NCBI GenBank assembly: GCA_011525945.1
Contig: WYBJ01000012.1
Coordinates: 1 to 33,699, forward strand
Direction of reading: 5' to 3'
Length of the DNA stretch: 33,699 nt
Source: Burkholderiaceae bacterium
Lineage (GTDB): Bacteria; Pseudomonadota; Gammaproteobacteria; Burkholderiales; WYBJ01
Shown piece after piece: positions 15,703 to 24,022 of the stretch; position 1 is the stretch's first letter; every line of letters starts with the position of its first letter. Made by a program: the position numbers and the translations under genes. The notes under the pieces were generated by a model. That model was not told the origin of the DNA. It searched no databases and was given only the letters and a program-made list of their open reading frames with translations.

Positions 15703-18486
15703 CTACGCGGGCGCCACCTGCGCGCGCGCTTGCCCGCCGCCGTAAGTCGACAGCGGCGTAAGCTCCCCGCCCTTGCTCACGCTCACCGCGCAGTACTTGA
15801 ACTCCGGAATCTTGCCGAACGGATCAAGTGCCGGATTGGTGAGCAGATTCGCCGCCGCCTCGTAGTAGCAGAACGGGATGAAGACCGCACCCTCGGGCGT
15901 GCCGTCTTCGGCGCGCGCGTAGAGCGCGATTGCGCCGCGGCGCGAAGTGACCGTGATGACCTCACCCGGTTCGATGCCGAGGCGCGCGAGCTCGAGCGGA
16001 TGCAACGCGGCGGTCGCGTCGGGTTCGATCGCATCCAGCACGCCGGCTCGCCGCGTCATGGCCCCGGTATGCCAATGCTCGAGCTGACGTCCGGTTATCA
16101 GCACCAGCGGGTACTCGGCATCCGGGCGCTCGGCGGCGGGGATGATATCGGCGGGCACGAAACGCGCCTTGCCGGTCGGCGTTGGGAATCGATCGACGAA
16201 CACCACCGGGTCGCCCGGATCGCCTTCGTTCAGACACGGGTAGGTGACGCAGCCCTCTCGTTCGAGCCGCTCCCAGGTGATGCCCGCGATCGACGGCATC
16301 GCCAGGCGCATCTCCTCGAATACGTCGTCGGGGCCGGTGTAGTTCCAGTCCAGGCCCAGGCGCTGCGCGAGCTGCTGGATGATCCACAGGTCGGGCATCG
16401 CATCGCCGGGTGCGTCGAGCGCCTGGCGACCGAGCTGTACCATGCGATCGGTGTTGGTGACCGTACCGGATTTCTCCGGCCACGCGGTGGCCGGCAGGAT
16501 GACATCGGCGTGATAGCAGGTTTCGGTGAGGAATATCTCCTGCACCACGAGGAAGTCGAGGCTCGCGAGTGCTTCGCGGGCGTGGTGCGCGTCGGGATCC
16601 GACATCGCAGGGTTCTCGCCCATGACGTACATGCCGCGGATTTCCTTCGCGATCGCGGCATTGATGATTTCCACCACGGTGAGCCCCCGTTTCTCGTCCA
16701 GCTCGGCGCCCCACAGCGCAGAAAACTTGGCGTGCGCCTCGGGGTCGTCGACGAACTGATAATCCGGGAACACCATCGGGATGAGACCCGAATCAGAGGC
16801 GCCCTGCACGTTGTTCTGCCCGCGCAGCGGGTGCAGGCCGGTGCCAGGGCGGCCAACCTGCCCGGTCATGAGACAGAGCGAGATCAGGCAACGCGCGTTA
16901 TCGGTGCCGTGCACGTGTTGCGACACGCCCATACCCCACAGGATCATCGACCCGCGCGACCCGGCGTAAAGTCGCGCGACCTCCTTGATCGTCTCGGCCG
17001 CAATGCCGCACACGGGCGCCATCGCCTCGGGGCTGAAGCCTTCGACGTTGCGCTTGAGCTCGTCGTAGCCGATGGTGCGGCTGGCGATGAAGGCTTCGTC
17101 CACCAGCCCTTCGTGCACGATGGTGTGCATCATGGCGTTCAGCAGCGCCACGTCGGTGTCGGCCTTGAACTGCAAGGAGTAGGTGGCATGTCGCGACAGA
17201 TCGGAAAGACGCGGATCGGCGTAGATGAGCTTGGTGCCTCGCTTGATCGCATTCTTGATCCAGGTCGCCGCCACCGGATGATTCGATGTCGGGTTGGCGC
17301 CGATCAGGAAGATGACCTCGGCGCGCGCGACGTCGTTCACCGGGTTGGACACCGCACCCGAACCGATGCCTTCGAGCAATGCGGCGACCGAGGAGGCATG
17401 ACACAGGCGCGTGCAGTGATCGACGTTGTTGCTGCCGAACCCGGTGCGCACCAGCTTCTGGAACAGATACGCCTCCTCATTGCTGCCTTTGGCCGAGCCG
17501 AAGCCTGCGAGCGCTCGCTTGCCGTGCGTGTCGCGGATCGTGCGCAGGCTCGCCGCGGCAAGGTCGAGCGCCTCCTCCCAGCTCGCCTCGCGAAAGACCT
17601 CCAGCGGATCGGCCGGATTCATGACGAAGTCCGCGCTCTTGGCGATGCCGGGCTTGCGGATCAACGGCTTGGTCAGCCGCTGCGGATGACTGACGTAGTC
17701 GAAGCCGTAGCGGCCCTTCACGCACAGCCGGCCACGGTTGGAAGGACCGTCGTAGCCCTCGACGAACAAGATCCGGTTGTCCTTGACGTGGTACGTGAGC
17801 TGGCAGCCGACACCGCAATACGGACACACCGAATGAACTCGCCGGTCGGCGACCTGCATGCCGACGTCGCCCGCAGGCATCAGGGCCCCCGTGGGACACG
17901 CTTGCACGCACTCGCCGCAGCCCACGCACGAGGATGCGCCCATGGGATCGTCCAAGTCGAACACGGGGTTCGACCGATCGCCGCGATACGCGTAGCCGAT
18001 CACGTCGTTCACCTGCTCCTCGCGGCAGGCGCGCACGCAGCGCGTGCATTGGATGCACGCGTCCAGGTGCACCGAGATGCCGTGGTGCGACTCGTCCGGC
18101 GCGGGCTGTGCACGCGGCATGAAGCGCGGTGCGCCGACTTTGAGCTTCTTCGCCCAGTAGTCGAGCTCGCTGTCCAGGCGATACGACCTGTCCGGCATGT
18201 CGGTGAGCAGCAGCTCGACCACCAGCTTCTGCGCGGCGCGCGCGCGCTCGCTGCCGGTGACGACCTCCATGCCGGACGCGGGCTTGCGGCAGCACGCGGG
18301 CGCGAGCAATCGTTCGCCCTCGATCTCGACCATGCACGCACGGCAGTTGCCGTCCGGGCGCATGCCTTCTTTGTAGCACAGGCGCGGGATGTCGATGCCA
18401 TGCCGCTTCGCCGTCTGGATGATGGTCTCGCCGGCATGCGCACGCACGTCCTTGCCGTCGAGCTTGAACGCTATCGATGTGTTCAT
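15703..18486 (-). CDS. NAD-linked formate dehydrogenase, catalytic (alpha) subunit
   Basis: 927-aa molybdenum/tungsten bis-pterin oxidoreductase subunit oxidising formate to CO2. Domains in order: an N-terminal [2Fe-2S] ferredoxin domain (Cys37, 48, 51, 65), two [4Fe-4S] motifs (Cys144/147/150/154 and Cys187/190/193/197), a molybdopterin-proximal [4Fe-4S] motif (Cys221/224/228/255), then the catalytic domain with RLCHASS, where Cys362 followed by His363 is the expected metal ligand and proton relay (Cys, not selenocysteine). A C-terminal pterin-binding domain follows. The ATG has AGGAG eight bases upstream; the open frame from 18543 is longer but lacks a site. It follows the fused NuoEF subunit gene by about 100 nt. 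Overall plan resembles the two-subunit Fdh1 type of methylotrophs. No fdhD maturation gene is in the window. Confidence 0.94.
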   Translation of the reverse strand: MNTSIAFKLDGKDVRAHAGETIIQTAKRHGIDIPRLCYKEGMRPDGNCRACMVEIEGERLLAPACCRKPASGMEVVTGSERARAAQKLVVELLLTDMPDRSYRLDSELDYWAKKLKVGAPRFMPRAQPAPDESHHGISVHLDACIQCTRCVRACREEQVNDVIGYAYRGDRSNPVFDLDDPMGASSCVGCGECVQACPTGALMPAGDVGMQVADRRVHSVCPYCGVGCQLTYHVKDNRILFVEGYDGPSNRGRLCVKGRYGFDYVSHPQRLTKPLIRKPGIAKSADFVMNPADPLEVFREASWEEALDLAAASLRTIRDTHGKRALAGFGSAKGSNEEAYLFQKLVRTGFGSNNVDHCTRLCHASSVAALLEGIGSGAVSNPVNDVARAEVIFLIGANPTSNHPVAATWIKNAIKRGTKLIYADPRLSDLSRHATYSLQFKADTDVALLNAMMHTIVHEGLVDEAFIASRTIGYDELKRNVEGFSPEAMAPVCGIAAETIKEVARLYAGSRGSMILWGMGVSQHVHGTDNARCLISLCLMTGQVGRPGTGLHPLRGQNNVQGASDSGLIPMVFPDYQFVDDPEAHAKFSALWGAELDEKRGLTVVEIINAAIAKEIRGMYVMGENPAMSDPDAHHAREALASLDFLVVQEIFLTETCYHADVILPATAWPEKSGTVTNTDRMVQLGRQALDAPGDAMPDLWIIQQLAQRLGLDWNYTGPDDVFEEMRLAMPSIAGITWERLEREGCVTYPCLNEGDPGDPVVFVDRFPTPTGKARFVPADIIPAAERPDAEYPLVLITGRQLEHWHTGAMTRRAGVLDAIEPDATAALHPLELARLGIEPGEVITVTSRRGAIALYARAEDGTPEGAVFIPFCYYEAAANLLTNPALDPFGKIPEFKYCAVSVSKGGELTPLSTYGGGQARAQVAPA

Positions 18487-18585
18487 CGCTATGGCTCCTG
18501 CCGCAGTGAAGCGTGACGATTGAAGAATCAGGCCGCCGATCAACGGCTCGTTACACGTCTCAGCTGCGCCCTGACACGTCCCCGC

Positions 18586-20283
18586 TCACTCGATCTCATG
18601 CGAAAAATACTTCATTACGCACCGTAGCGGATTCGGCGCCGACTGCCCGAGCCCGCATATCGACGCGTCCGCCATGACACCGCACAGCTCCTCCATGAGC
18701 TCCCGGTCCCAGATCGGATCGCCGATCAGCGGCACGGCCTTGGCGGTGCCGGCGCGGCACGGCGTGCACCGCCCGCAGGATTCGTCGGCTAAGAAGCGCA
18801 TGACGTTCGCCGCCGCGTCGCGTGCCTTGTCTGCCTGCGAGAGGACTACCACCGCGGCCGAGCCGATGAAGCAGCCGTGCGGCCGCAAGGTATCGAAATC
18901 CAGCGGCAAATCAGCCAGCCGCGCCGGCAGGATGCCGCCGGATGCGCCGCCCGGCAGATAGGCATAGAGCTCGTGGCCGTCCGCCATGCCATCGCAATAC
19001 TCGTCGATCAGTTCGCGCGCGCTGATGCCTGCCGGCGCGAGATACATGCCAGGCTTCTTCACCCGCCCGGAGACCGAGAACGAGCGCAGCCCCTTGCGCC
19101 CGCGCCGGCCGTTCGAAGCGAACCACTCCGGTCCCTTCTCCAGGATATCGCGCACCCAATGCAGCGTTTCCATATTCTGCTCGAGCGTCGGCCGGCCGAA
19201 CAAACCCACCTGCGCGACGTAGGGCGGACGCAGCCGCGGTATGCCGCGCTTTCCCTCGATCGACTCGATCATCGCCGATTCTTCGCCGCAGATGTACGCG
19301 CCCGCACCGCGGCGCAGATGGATCTGCGGCAACGGACACGGCGGATCGGCGCGCAGCCGCGCCAACTCGCGCGTGAGGATCTCGCGGCAGCCCGCATACT
19401 CATCGCGCAGATATACGTAGCACGCCTCGATGCCGACGCACCAGGCGGCGATCAACATGCCTTCGATGAAGCGGTGCGGATCGCGCTCGAGATAGACGCG
19501 ATCCTTGAACGTTCCCGGCTCGCCCTCGTCGATGTTGACCGCCATGAGCCGCGGCGCGGTCTCCGCGCGCACCAAGCGCCACTTGCGCCCGGCTGGAAAC
19601 CCGGCGCCGCCAAGACCGCGCAGGTCCGAACGCTCGAGCGCTGCCATCACCGCCTCGGCGGCGAGACTGCCCTCGGTGCATTGGCGCAACAAGCGGTAGC
19701 CGCCGCCGGCCCGGTATTGCGCGTAGTCGACGTAGGGCTCGATCGGGCAGTCCAGCGCGCTCTCGTTCAATCGCGATCTGACCTGCTCGACGCTCGCACG
19801 CCCCACCGGGTTCTTCCCGACCACGGCAACGGGCGCCTGGTCGCAGCGTCCCACGCACGGCGCCGCGATCACGCGCACGCCCGCCCCGAGGCTTTCGCGC
19901 AGGCTCTTCAGCAGCTCGCGCGCACCGGCCAGCTCGCATACGATCGAATCGCACACCCGCACCGTGAGCCGCGCCGGCGCCACGTCGCCTTCCTTCACCA
20001 CATCGAAGTGGTGATAGAAGGTCGCGACTTCGTACACTTCCGTGGGCGCGAGTCGCATCTCGCGCGCAAGCGCGACCAGGTGCGCGGCCGGAAGATAGCC
20101 GTAGCGATCCTGGATCTTGTGCAGGTGCTCGATTAGATAATCTCGGCTGCGCGGCTCGGCGCCGAGCAGCGCCTGCACTTCGGCCAGAGTCTGTGGATCC
20201 ACAGGCCGGCCTTTGGGCGTGGCGCGTGCGCGGCGGCTGCCGCGCTGCACCGGCTCGGAGGGAACGGGCTTGGTTTCACCCAT
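18586..20283 (-). CDS. Formate dehydrogenase beta subunit, NuoE-NuoF fusion
   Basis: 565-aa diaphorase subunit passing electrons from the alpha subunit to NAD+. The N-terminal third is NuoE/24-kDa-like with a [2Fe-2S] motif C-x4-C (Cys111, Cys116) and C-x3-C (Cys143, Cys147). The rest is NuoF/51-kDa-like with the FMN/NADH glycine-rich GLGGAGFPAGRKW, the NIDEGEPGTFKDR and GAGAYICGEE motifs, and a C-terminal [4Fe-4S] site (Cys503, 506, 509, 543). In the Fds-type enzyme these are separate genes (gamma and beta); here they are fused as in Fdh1-type enzymes. The ATG at 20283 has GAGAGGT about eight bases upstream, while the first in-frame ATG at 20307 has none. Likely in one operon with sucCD upstream and the alpha gene downstream. 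Confidence 0.94.
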   Translation of the reverse strand: MGETKPVPSEPVQRGSRRARATPKGRPVDPQTLAEVQALLGAEPRSRDYLIEHLHKIQDRYGYLPAAHLVALAREMRLAPTEVYEVATFYHHFDVVKEGDVAPARLTVRVCDSIVCELAGARELLKSLRESLGAGVRVIAAPCVGRCDQAPVAVVGKNPVGRASVEQVRSRLNESALDCPIEPYVDYAQYRAGGGYRLLRQCTEGSLAAEAVMAALERSDLRGLGGAGFPAGRKWRLVRAETAPRLMAVNIDEGEPGTFKDRVYLERDPHRFIEGMLIAAWCVGIEACYVYLRDEYAGCREILTRELARLRADPPCPLPQIHLRRGAGAYICGEESAMIESIEGKRGIPRLRPPYVAQVGLFGRPTLEQNMETLHWVRDILEKGPEWFASNGRRGRKGLRSFSVSGRVKKPGMYLAPAGISARELIDEYCDGMADGHELYAYLPGGASGGILPARLADLPLDFDTLRPHGCFIGSAAVVVLSQADKARDAAANVMRFLADESCGRCTPCRAGTAKAVPLIGDPIWDRELMEELCGVMADASICGLGQSAPNPLRCVMKYFSHEIE

Positions 20284-20385
20284 GTCGATAGACCTCTCGC
20301 ATGACATTCTGCGGCTGCGGGCAAAGCCGCTCGCACTGTTCGGTTACTCCCGCCGCGGCGCCGGCTCACCCGATCAGCGCTATTC

Positions 20386-21261
20386 CTACAACACCGACTT
20401 TAGCAGCTTGCCCATCTCGGCCGGATTACGCGTCACCTTGATGCCGCACTCCTCCATGACCGCGAGCTTCTCCGCAGCCGTCCCCCTGCCACCGGAGACG
20501 ATCGCACCGGCGTGACCCATGCGCTTGCCGGGCGGGGCGGTGACACCGGCGATGAAGCCCACCACGGGCTTGCGCATATTCGCCTTGACCCAGCGTGCAG
20601 CCTCCTCCTCGTCATTGCCGCCGATTTCTCCCACCATGATGACCGCTTCGGTCTGCGGGTCGTCGTTGAACATGCGCAGTACGTCGACGTGCTTGAGCCC
20701 GTTGATCGGATCGCCGCCCGTGCCTACACAGCTCGACTGGCCCAGACCCACCGCGGTGAGCTGCCCCACCGCCTCGTATGTAAGTGTTCCCGAGCGCGAC
20801 ACCACGCCGACAGGCCCCTTGCGGTGGATGTGCCCGGGCATGATGCCGATCTTGAGCTCGTCCGGAGTGATGACGCCGGGGCAGTTCGGACCGATCAGCC
20901 GGGTCTTCTTGCCCTGCATGCGGTACTTGGTGCGGATCATGTCGCGCACCGGCACGCCGTCGGTGATGCAGATGACCAGATCGAGCCCCGCGTCCACCGC
21001 CTCGTCGATAGCGGCTGCGGCGTACGGTGGTGGCACGTATATGACAGAAGCATTAACGCCGGTTTTCTCCCTGGCTTCGCGCACGGTGTTGAAGATCGGC
21101 ACGCCCTCGAAGCTCTGCCCGCCCTTGCCCGGCGTGACGCCGGCGACGTAACACGCAGCCCCGTTCGCGTATTTCAGTCCAGCGCTGGTATGAAACTGGC
21201 CCGTCTTGCCGGTGATCCCCTGGGTGAGCACGCGCGTGCTCTTATCGATCAGGATCGACAT
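20386..21261 (-). CDS. sucD: Succinyl-CoA synthetase-type ligase, alpha subunit
   Basis: 291-aa CoA-binding subunit of an ADP-forming acyl-CoA ligase. Seen: CoA-binding N-terminal fold with [11 protein letters not shown] and VTPGKGG, the RSGTLTYEA motif, and phospho-accepting His250 in KRMGHAGAI. Motifs such as [23 protein letters not shown] are nearer to SucD than to malate-CoA ligase MtkB as far as memory of those families allows. The ATG at 21261 lies one base after the sucC stop with a G-run upstream; the GTG at 21270 is rejected as too close to that site. It is paired with sucC and lies upstream of the formate dehydrogenase genes. The acid it activates in this setting is unproven: succinate, malate or, speculatively, a CoA donor acid for Frc. 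Confidence 0.9.
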   Translation of the reverse strand: MSILIDKSTRVLTQGITGKTGQFHTSAGLKYANGAACYVAGVTPGKGGQSFEGVPIFNTVREAREKTGVNASVIYVPPPYAAAAIDEAVDAGLDLVICITDGVPVRDMIRTKYRMQGKKTRLIGPNCPGVITPDELKIGIMPGHIHRKGPVGVVSRSGTLTYEAVGQLTAVGLGQSSCVGTGGDPINGLKHVDVLRMFNDDPQTEAVIMVGEIGGNDEEEAARWVKANMRKPVVGFIAGVTAPPGKRMGHAGAIVSGGRGTAAEKLAVMEECGIKVTRNPAEMGKLLKSVL

Positions 21262-21262
21262 C

Positions 21263-22441
21263 TCATGCACCCCCCTTGGATCCTCGCGCCGCCTTGACGA
21301 CCTTTTCGGCCGCGTCGGCCATATCGGAGGCGGCGATGGTGGCGAGCCCGGAGCCGGCCAGGATATTCTTGCCCAACTCGACGTTGGTACCTTCGAGCCG
21401 CACGACCAGGGGTACCTGCAGCGACACTTGGCGCGCCGCCTCCACCAGCGCGGTCGCGATCACGTCGCAGCGCATGATGCCGCCGAAGATATTGACCAGG
21501 ATCGCCTTCAGCTCCGCGTTGCGCAACATGATCTTGAACGCTTCCACCACCTTTTCGGTGGTCGCGCCGCCCCCGACATCGAGAAAGTTGGCCGGCCGCC
21601 CGCCGTAGAACTTGATGATGTCCATGGTCGCCATGGCGAGCCCCGCGCCGTTGACCAGGCAACCGATGTCGCCTTCGAGTGGAACGTAGCTCAGGCCGTA
21701 CCTGGCCGCCGCCACTTCGGCCGCGTCTTCTTCGTCCGGATCGCGCAGGGCAACGATGTCGGGCTGGCGAAACAGCGCGTTGTCGTCGAAGTTCATCTTG
21801 GCATCGAGCGCCACCAGGGCGCCGGCGCCGGTGAGAATCATGGGATTGATCTCGGCGAGGCTCGCATCGGTCTGATCGAATGCGCGATAAAGTCCCTGGA
21901 AGATGGCGCGCGCATCGCTCATCGCGGCCTGCGGCACCCCGATGCGGCGCGCAATGTCATCGGCCTGCGCATCCGTTAGACCAGCCAGCGGATCGATCGC
22001 GACCCGATGAATCTTTTCAGGCGACGTGGCCGCGACTTGCTCGATATCCACGCCGCCTTCGGCGCTCGCCATCAGCACCACACGCTGCGAGACGCGGTCG
22101 ACCACCATGCCAACGTAGTATTCCTTGCGGATGTCCGCGCCTTCCTCGATCAGCAGGCGGCGTACCGTCTGGCCCCCGGGTCCGGTCTGGTGCGTGACGA
22201 GTTGCATGCCGAGGATCGCGCCCGCGTGCGTCCGCAATTCCTCCTCCGAGCGCGCGAGCTTGACGCCCCCACCCTTGCCGCGTCCGCCGGCATGAATTTG
22301 CGCCTTGACCACCCACAACTTGCCGCCGAGCGTGCGAGCGGCTGCGAGCGCTTCGTCGACACTGAAGCAGGCGACACCGTTGGGCGTCGGTACACCGAAC
22401 TTGCGCAACACCGCTTTGGCCTGGTACTCGTGAATCTTCAT
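21263..22441 (-). CDS. sucC: Succinyl-CoA synthetase-type ligase, beta subunit
   Basis: 392-aa nucleotide-binding beta subunit. Seen: an ATP-grasp N-terminal half with [18 protein letters not shown] and AEINPMILT (metal/nucleotide site), and the C-terminal ligase domain with [11 protein letters not shown] and [14 protein letters not shown], close to SucC of E. coli (388 aa). The neighbouring motif [15 protein letters not shown] is also standard. It is the first gene after the Fnr-like box promoter at 22510-22552, which ties this ligase to the oxalate regulon rather than to the TCA cycle gene cluster. The adjacent sucD forms the functional alpha2beta2 or alpha-beta enzyme with it. Confidence 0.92.
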   Translation of the reverse strand: MKIHEYQAKAVLRKFGVPTPNGVACFSVDEALAAARTLGGKLWVVKAQIHAGGRGKGGGVKLARSEEELRTHAGAILGMQLVTHQTGPGGQTVRRLLIEEGADIRKEYYVGMVVDRVSQRVVLMASAEGGVDIEQVAATSPEKIHRVAIDPLAGLTDAQADDIARRIGVPQAAMSDARAIFQGLYRAFDQTDASLAEINPMILTGAGALVALDAKMNFDDNALFRQPDIVALRDPDEEDAAEVAAARYGLSYVPLEGDIGCLVNGAGLAMATMDIIKFYGGRPANFLDVGGGATTEKVVEAFKIMLRNAELKAILVNIFGGIMRCDVIATALVEAARQVSLQVPLVVRLEGTNVELGKNILAGSGLATIAASDMADAAEKVVKAARGSKGGA

Positions 22442-22509
22442 ATCGGCTCGATCCGGCGCGTGGATGCTGTCTTCAATTCGAAGGACTCAGGTCACTATGG
22501 ATGCGGCCC

Positions 22510-22552
22510 AATCTAATCGATCGGTCCAGGGCCACACCATGACCGCGGTCAA
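22510..22552 (-). promoter_or_regulatory. sucCD-fdh promoter with Fnr-like box
   Basis: On the minus strand TTGACCGCGGTCAT (22539-22552) is followed by exactly 23 nt and TAGATT (22510-22515). The leader to the sucC ATG at 22441 is about 62 nt. Box core and spacing are identical to the fhs promoter. No further box is seen before the formate dehydrogenase genes, so they are likely read from here. Confidence 0.7.
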
Positions 22553-23192
22553 TTCTGCACGTCACGAAGGCGCGTGCCGCGAAAGGCGACACCGTCGCAT
22601 GCCGCGAGCGCGATTCGTAATCGGGCGCGCCATGACGGCGAAGAGATGCTGCACCAACCGCAGCCAGTATAGCAGGCGGCGCAATCGTGATGGCTCGCGC
22701 GGAGGCGATGCGCGCGCGTAACGATGCGGGCAACGTGCCACGAAAGTCGCAGCCGAGACGCGATCGCACGAGCACGCATCGAATGCGAACGACCCCGCCG
22801 CCGCCCTCGGCGGCAGCCCGACGGTCGGCATGCTCGGGCGGGGTTCAGGCGACCCAAAGTGATGGGGCACGGAACAGATGCAGGCAAGGAGCACGCTTGG
22901 CGGGATCGGCCGCTGCGGCGGGTCGGCAACAGCGGGACCGTCTTCCCCTCGACCTTATATGTAAGCACGGTGATTGTCCTGGCGAGCGGACTCACGTAGA
23001 CATACGCACGTCAGGACCGATGCTGCGCCCAGGGATGCAAGACGAGCGCACGGTCGAGCGGGTATCGGCCCGGGCTGCCGTGCGGAATGCACGATGCCCC
23101 CGTGGTGCCATGCATCATCGTCTACGTACGGATTGCTCGGGTGCGATCGGAAAATGTGCCGGCGTGCATCGACCAGACCGCGGGGGACGGGC
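22553..23192. other. 640-bp region without a recognisable protein gene
   Basis: No open frame here has a ribosome site, family resemblance or sensible composition. The long plus-strand frame through it runs into the small RNA locus and uspA and is rejected. The one structured part is 22792-22844: an outer stem ACCCCGCC/GGCGGGGT encloses two hairpins, GCCGCC-CTC-GGCGGC and CCGA-CGG-TCGG, a cloverleaf-like fold. CTTATATGTAAG near 22954 is a short imperfect palindrome. The rest holds nothing I can name. Confidence 0.5.
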
Positions 23193-23221
23193 AAAAAAAA
23201 GCGCAGTCTCAAGGACTGCGC
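23193..23221 (-). terminator. Intrinsic terminator of the candidate small RNA
   Basis: GCGCAGTC-CTTGA-GACTGCGC is a perfect 8-bp stem with a 5-nt loop, immediately followed by eight T on the minus strand. It is the clearest Rho-independent terminator in the window. It would also stop any read-through from uspA. Confidence 0.9.
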
Positions 23222-23276
23222 TCAAATCCACCAAAGGAGGAGGTTTTGGAGGAAACGTCGGACTGGCATCCAACGT
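23193..23276 (-). ncRNA. Candidate trans-acting small RNA with anti-Shine-Dalgarno loop
   Basis: About 84 nt, predicted from its own promoter to an intrinsic terminator. Three stem-loops are visible: a 5' hairpin (23255-23276, 8 bp with one G-U pair, loop TGCCAG); a middle hairpin (23228-23252) with stem CCTCCAAA/TTTGGTGG (one mismatch) and loop ACCTCCTCC; and the terminator hairpin (23201-23221) followed by eight T. The loop and the adjacent TTTCCTCC are complementary to ribosome binding sites. This layout recalls the CCUCCUCC-loop (cuckoo-type) sRNAs of alphaproteobacteria and anti-SD sRNAs of other bacteria; no named family is claimed. It sits between the sucC promoter and uspA on the same strand as both. 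Confidence 0.78.
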
Positions 23277-23282
23277 AGGGCC

Positions 23283-23311
23283 ATTATGCCCCAGTCCGAA
23301 GCGCGACGCAA
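23283..23311 (-). promoter_or_regulatory. Sigma70-type promoter of the candidate small RNA
   Basis: TTGCGT (23306-23311) and CATAAT (23283-23288) are separated by exactly 17 nt. The predicted start, an A at 23276, coincides with the first base of the 5' hairpin. The Fnr-like box is absent, so it is not an obvious member of the oxalate regulon. Confidence 0.75.
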
Positions 23312-23420
23312 GCCCTGTTTGTTGCTACGCAATAAAAGATCGGGCGTACGGACGCCGCGTGTCGTGGGCCAAGGAATCTTCCGCGGCGGCAGCCGCAAAC
23401 GCACGCCCTGAGGACGATTC

Positions 23421-23861
23421 TCAGCGAACGATCAGCACCGGAATCTTGGCGTGACTGAGAACCTTTCGCGTTTCGCTCCCGAGCAACATCGACATGATGC
23501 TGCGCCGGCCGTGGGAGGTCATGACGATCAGGTCGCAGCCGCGCTGCTCGGCGGCTTTCACGATCTCGTCATACGGGTGGTCGCTGGTGGCGCGCACGGT
23601 GTCGCATGGAACCATCGCCTCCTGCGCAACGCCGCGGATGAACCCCAGGTAGTCTTCGGCCTTTGCCAGGGCTTCGCGCTCGATCTTCTCTTCGGTCGCC
23701 GGATCGAACGCGCCTTCGTACGCGATCATGAGATGAAAATCCGGAACGACGTGGATTCCGGTGACTCGAGCGCCGTGCAGCTTGGCGAGATCGACGGCAA
23801 AGCGCGCCGCCTGTTCCGATCGATCCGACCCGTCGGTCGGCACCAGGATGTGCTTGAACAT
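23421..23861 (-). CDS. Universal stress protein, UspA family (second copy)
   Basis: 146-aa Usp with N-terminal HILVPTDGSDRSEQAARFAV and a C-terminal TSHGRRSIMSMLLGSETRKV. The classical ATP motif G-x2-G-x9-G-S is altered: the first two glycines appear as S and S (SHGRRS), while the final GS is kept, so nucleotide binding is less certain than in the copy at 8666. The ATG at 23861 has GAGGAGGTG seven bases upstream; the open frame further up lacks support. It lies just upstream of the small RNA gene on the same strand, and 8 nt of its ribosome site (GAGGAGGT) are complementary to the RNA loop. Confidence 0.9.
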   Translation of the reverse strand: MFKHILVPTDGSDRSEQAARFAVDLAKLHGARVTGIHVVPDFHLMIAYEGAFDPATEEKIEREALAKAEDYLGFIRGVAQEAMVPCDTVRATSDHPYDEIVKAAEQRGCDLIVMTSHGRRSIMSMLLGSETRKVLSHAKIPVLIVR

Positions 23862-24022
23862 GACCACACCTCCTCTACGGCTTCGTGGTTCGCTCGGCGA
23901 AGCCGATCGTGCTGGCGCACGCGGCACGGCAATGTTCCACGGCGCCCCGCGCAAAGTCAACGTTTGTACCGCTACCCCGATGGGTCTCGCGAGCAGCGAG
24001 AGTCACAACGTACGGCATCGCA

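Noticed and set aside
15484..18516. 1010-codon open frame on the plus strand
   Set aside because: It is exactly antisense to the formate dehydrogenase alpha gene, has no family motifs and is rich in Arg, Ala, Val and His as expected from the mirror frame of GC-rich coding DNA.
23222..23404. 60-codon minus-strand frame
   Set aside because: It covers the sRNA promoter and 5' part; its start has no ribosome site and the peptide looks like translated noncoding DNA. The RNA interpretation explains the same bases better.
22687..23454. 255-codon plus-strand frame in the gene-poor region
   Set aside because: Runs through the small RNA promoter, hairpins and terminator and into uspA, with Arg- and Ala-rich composition and no motif.
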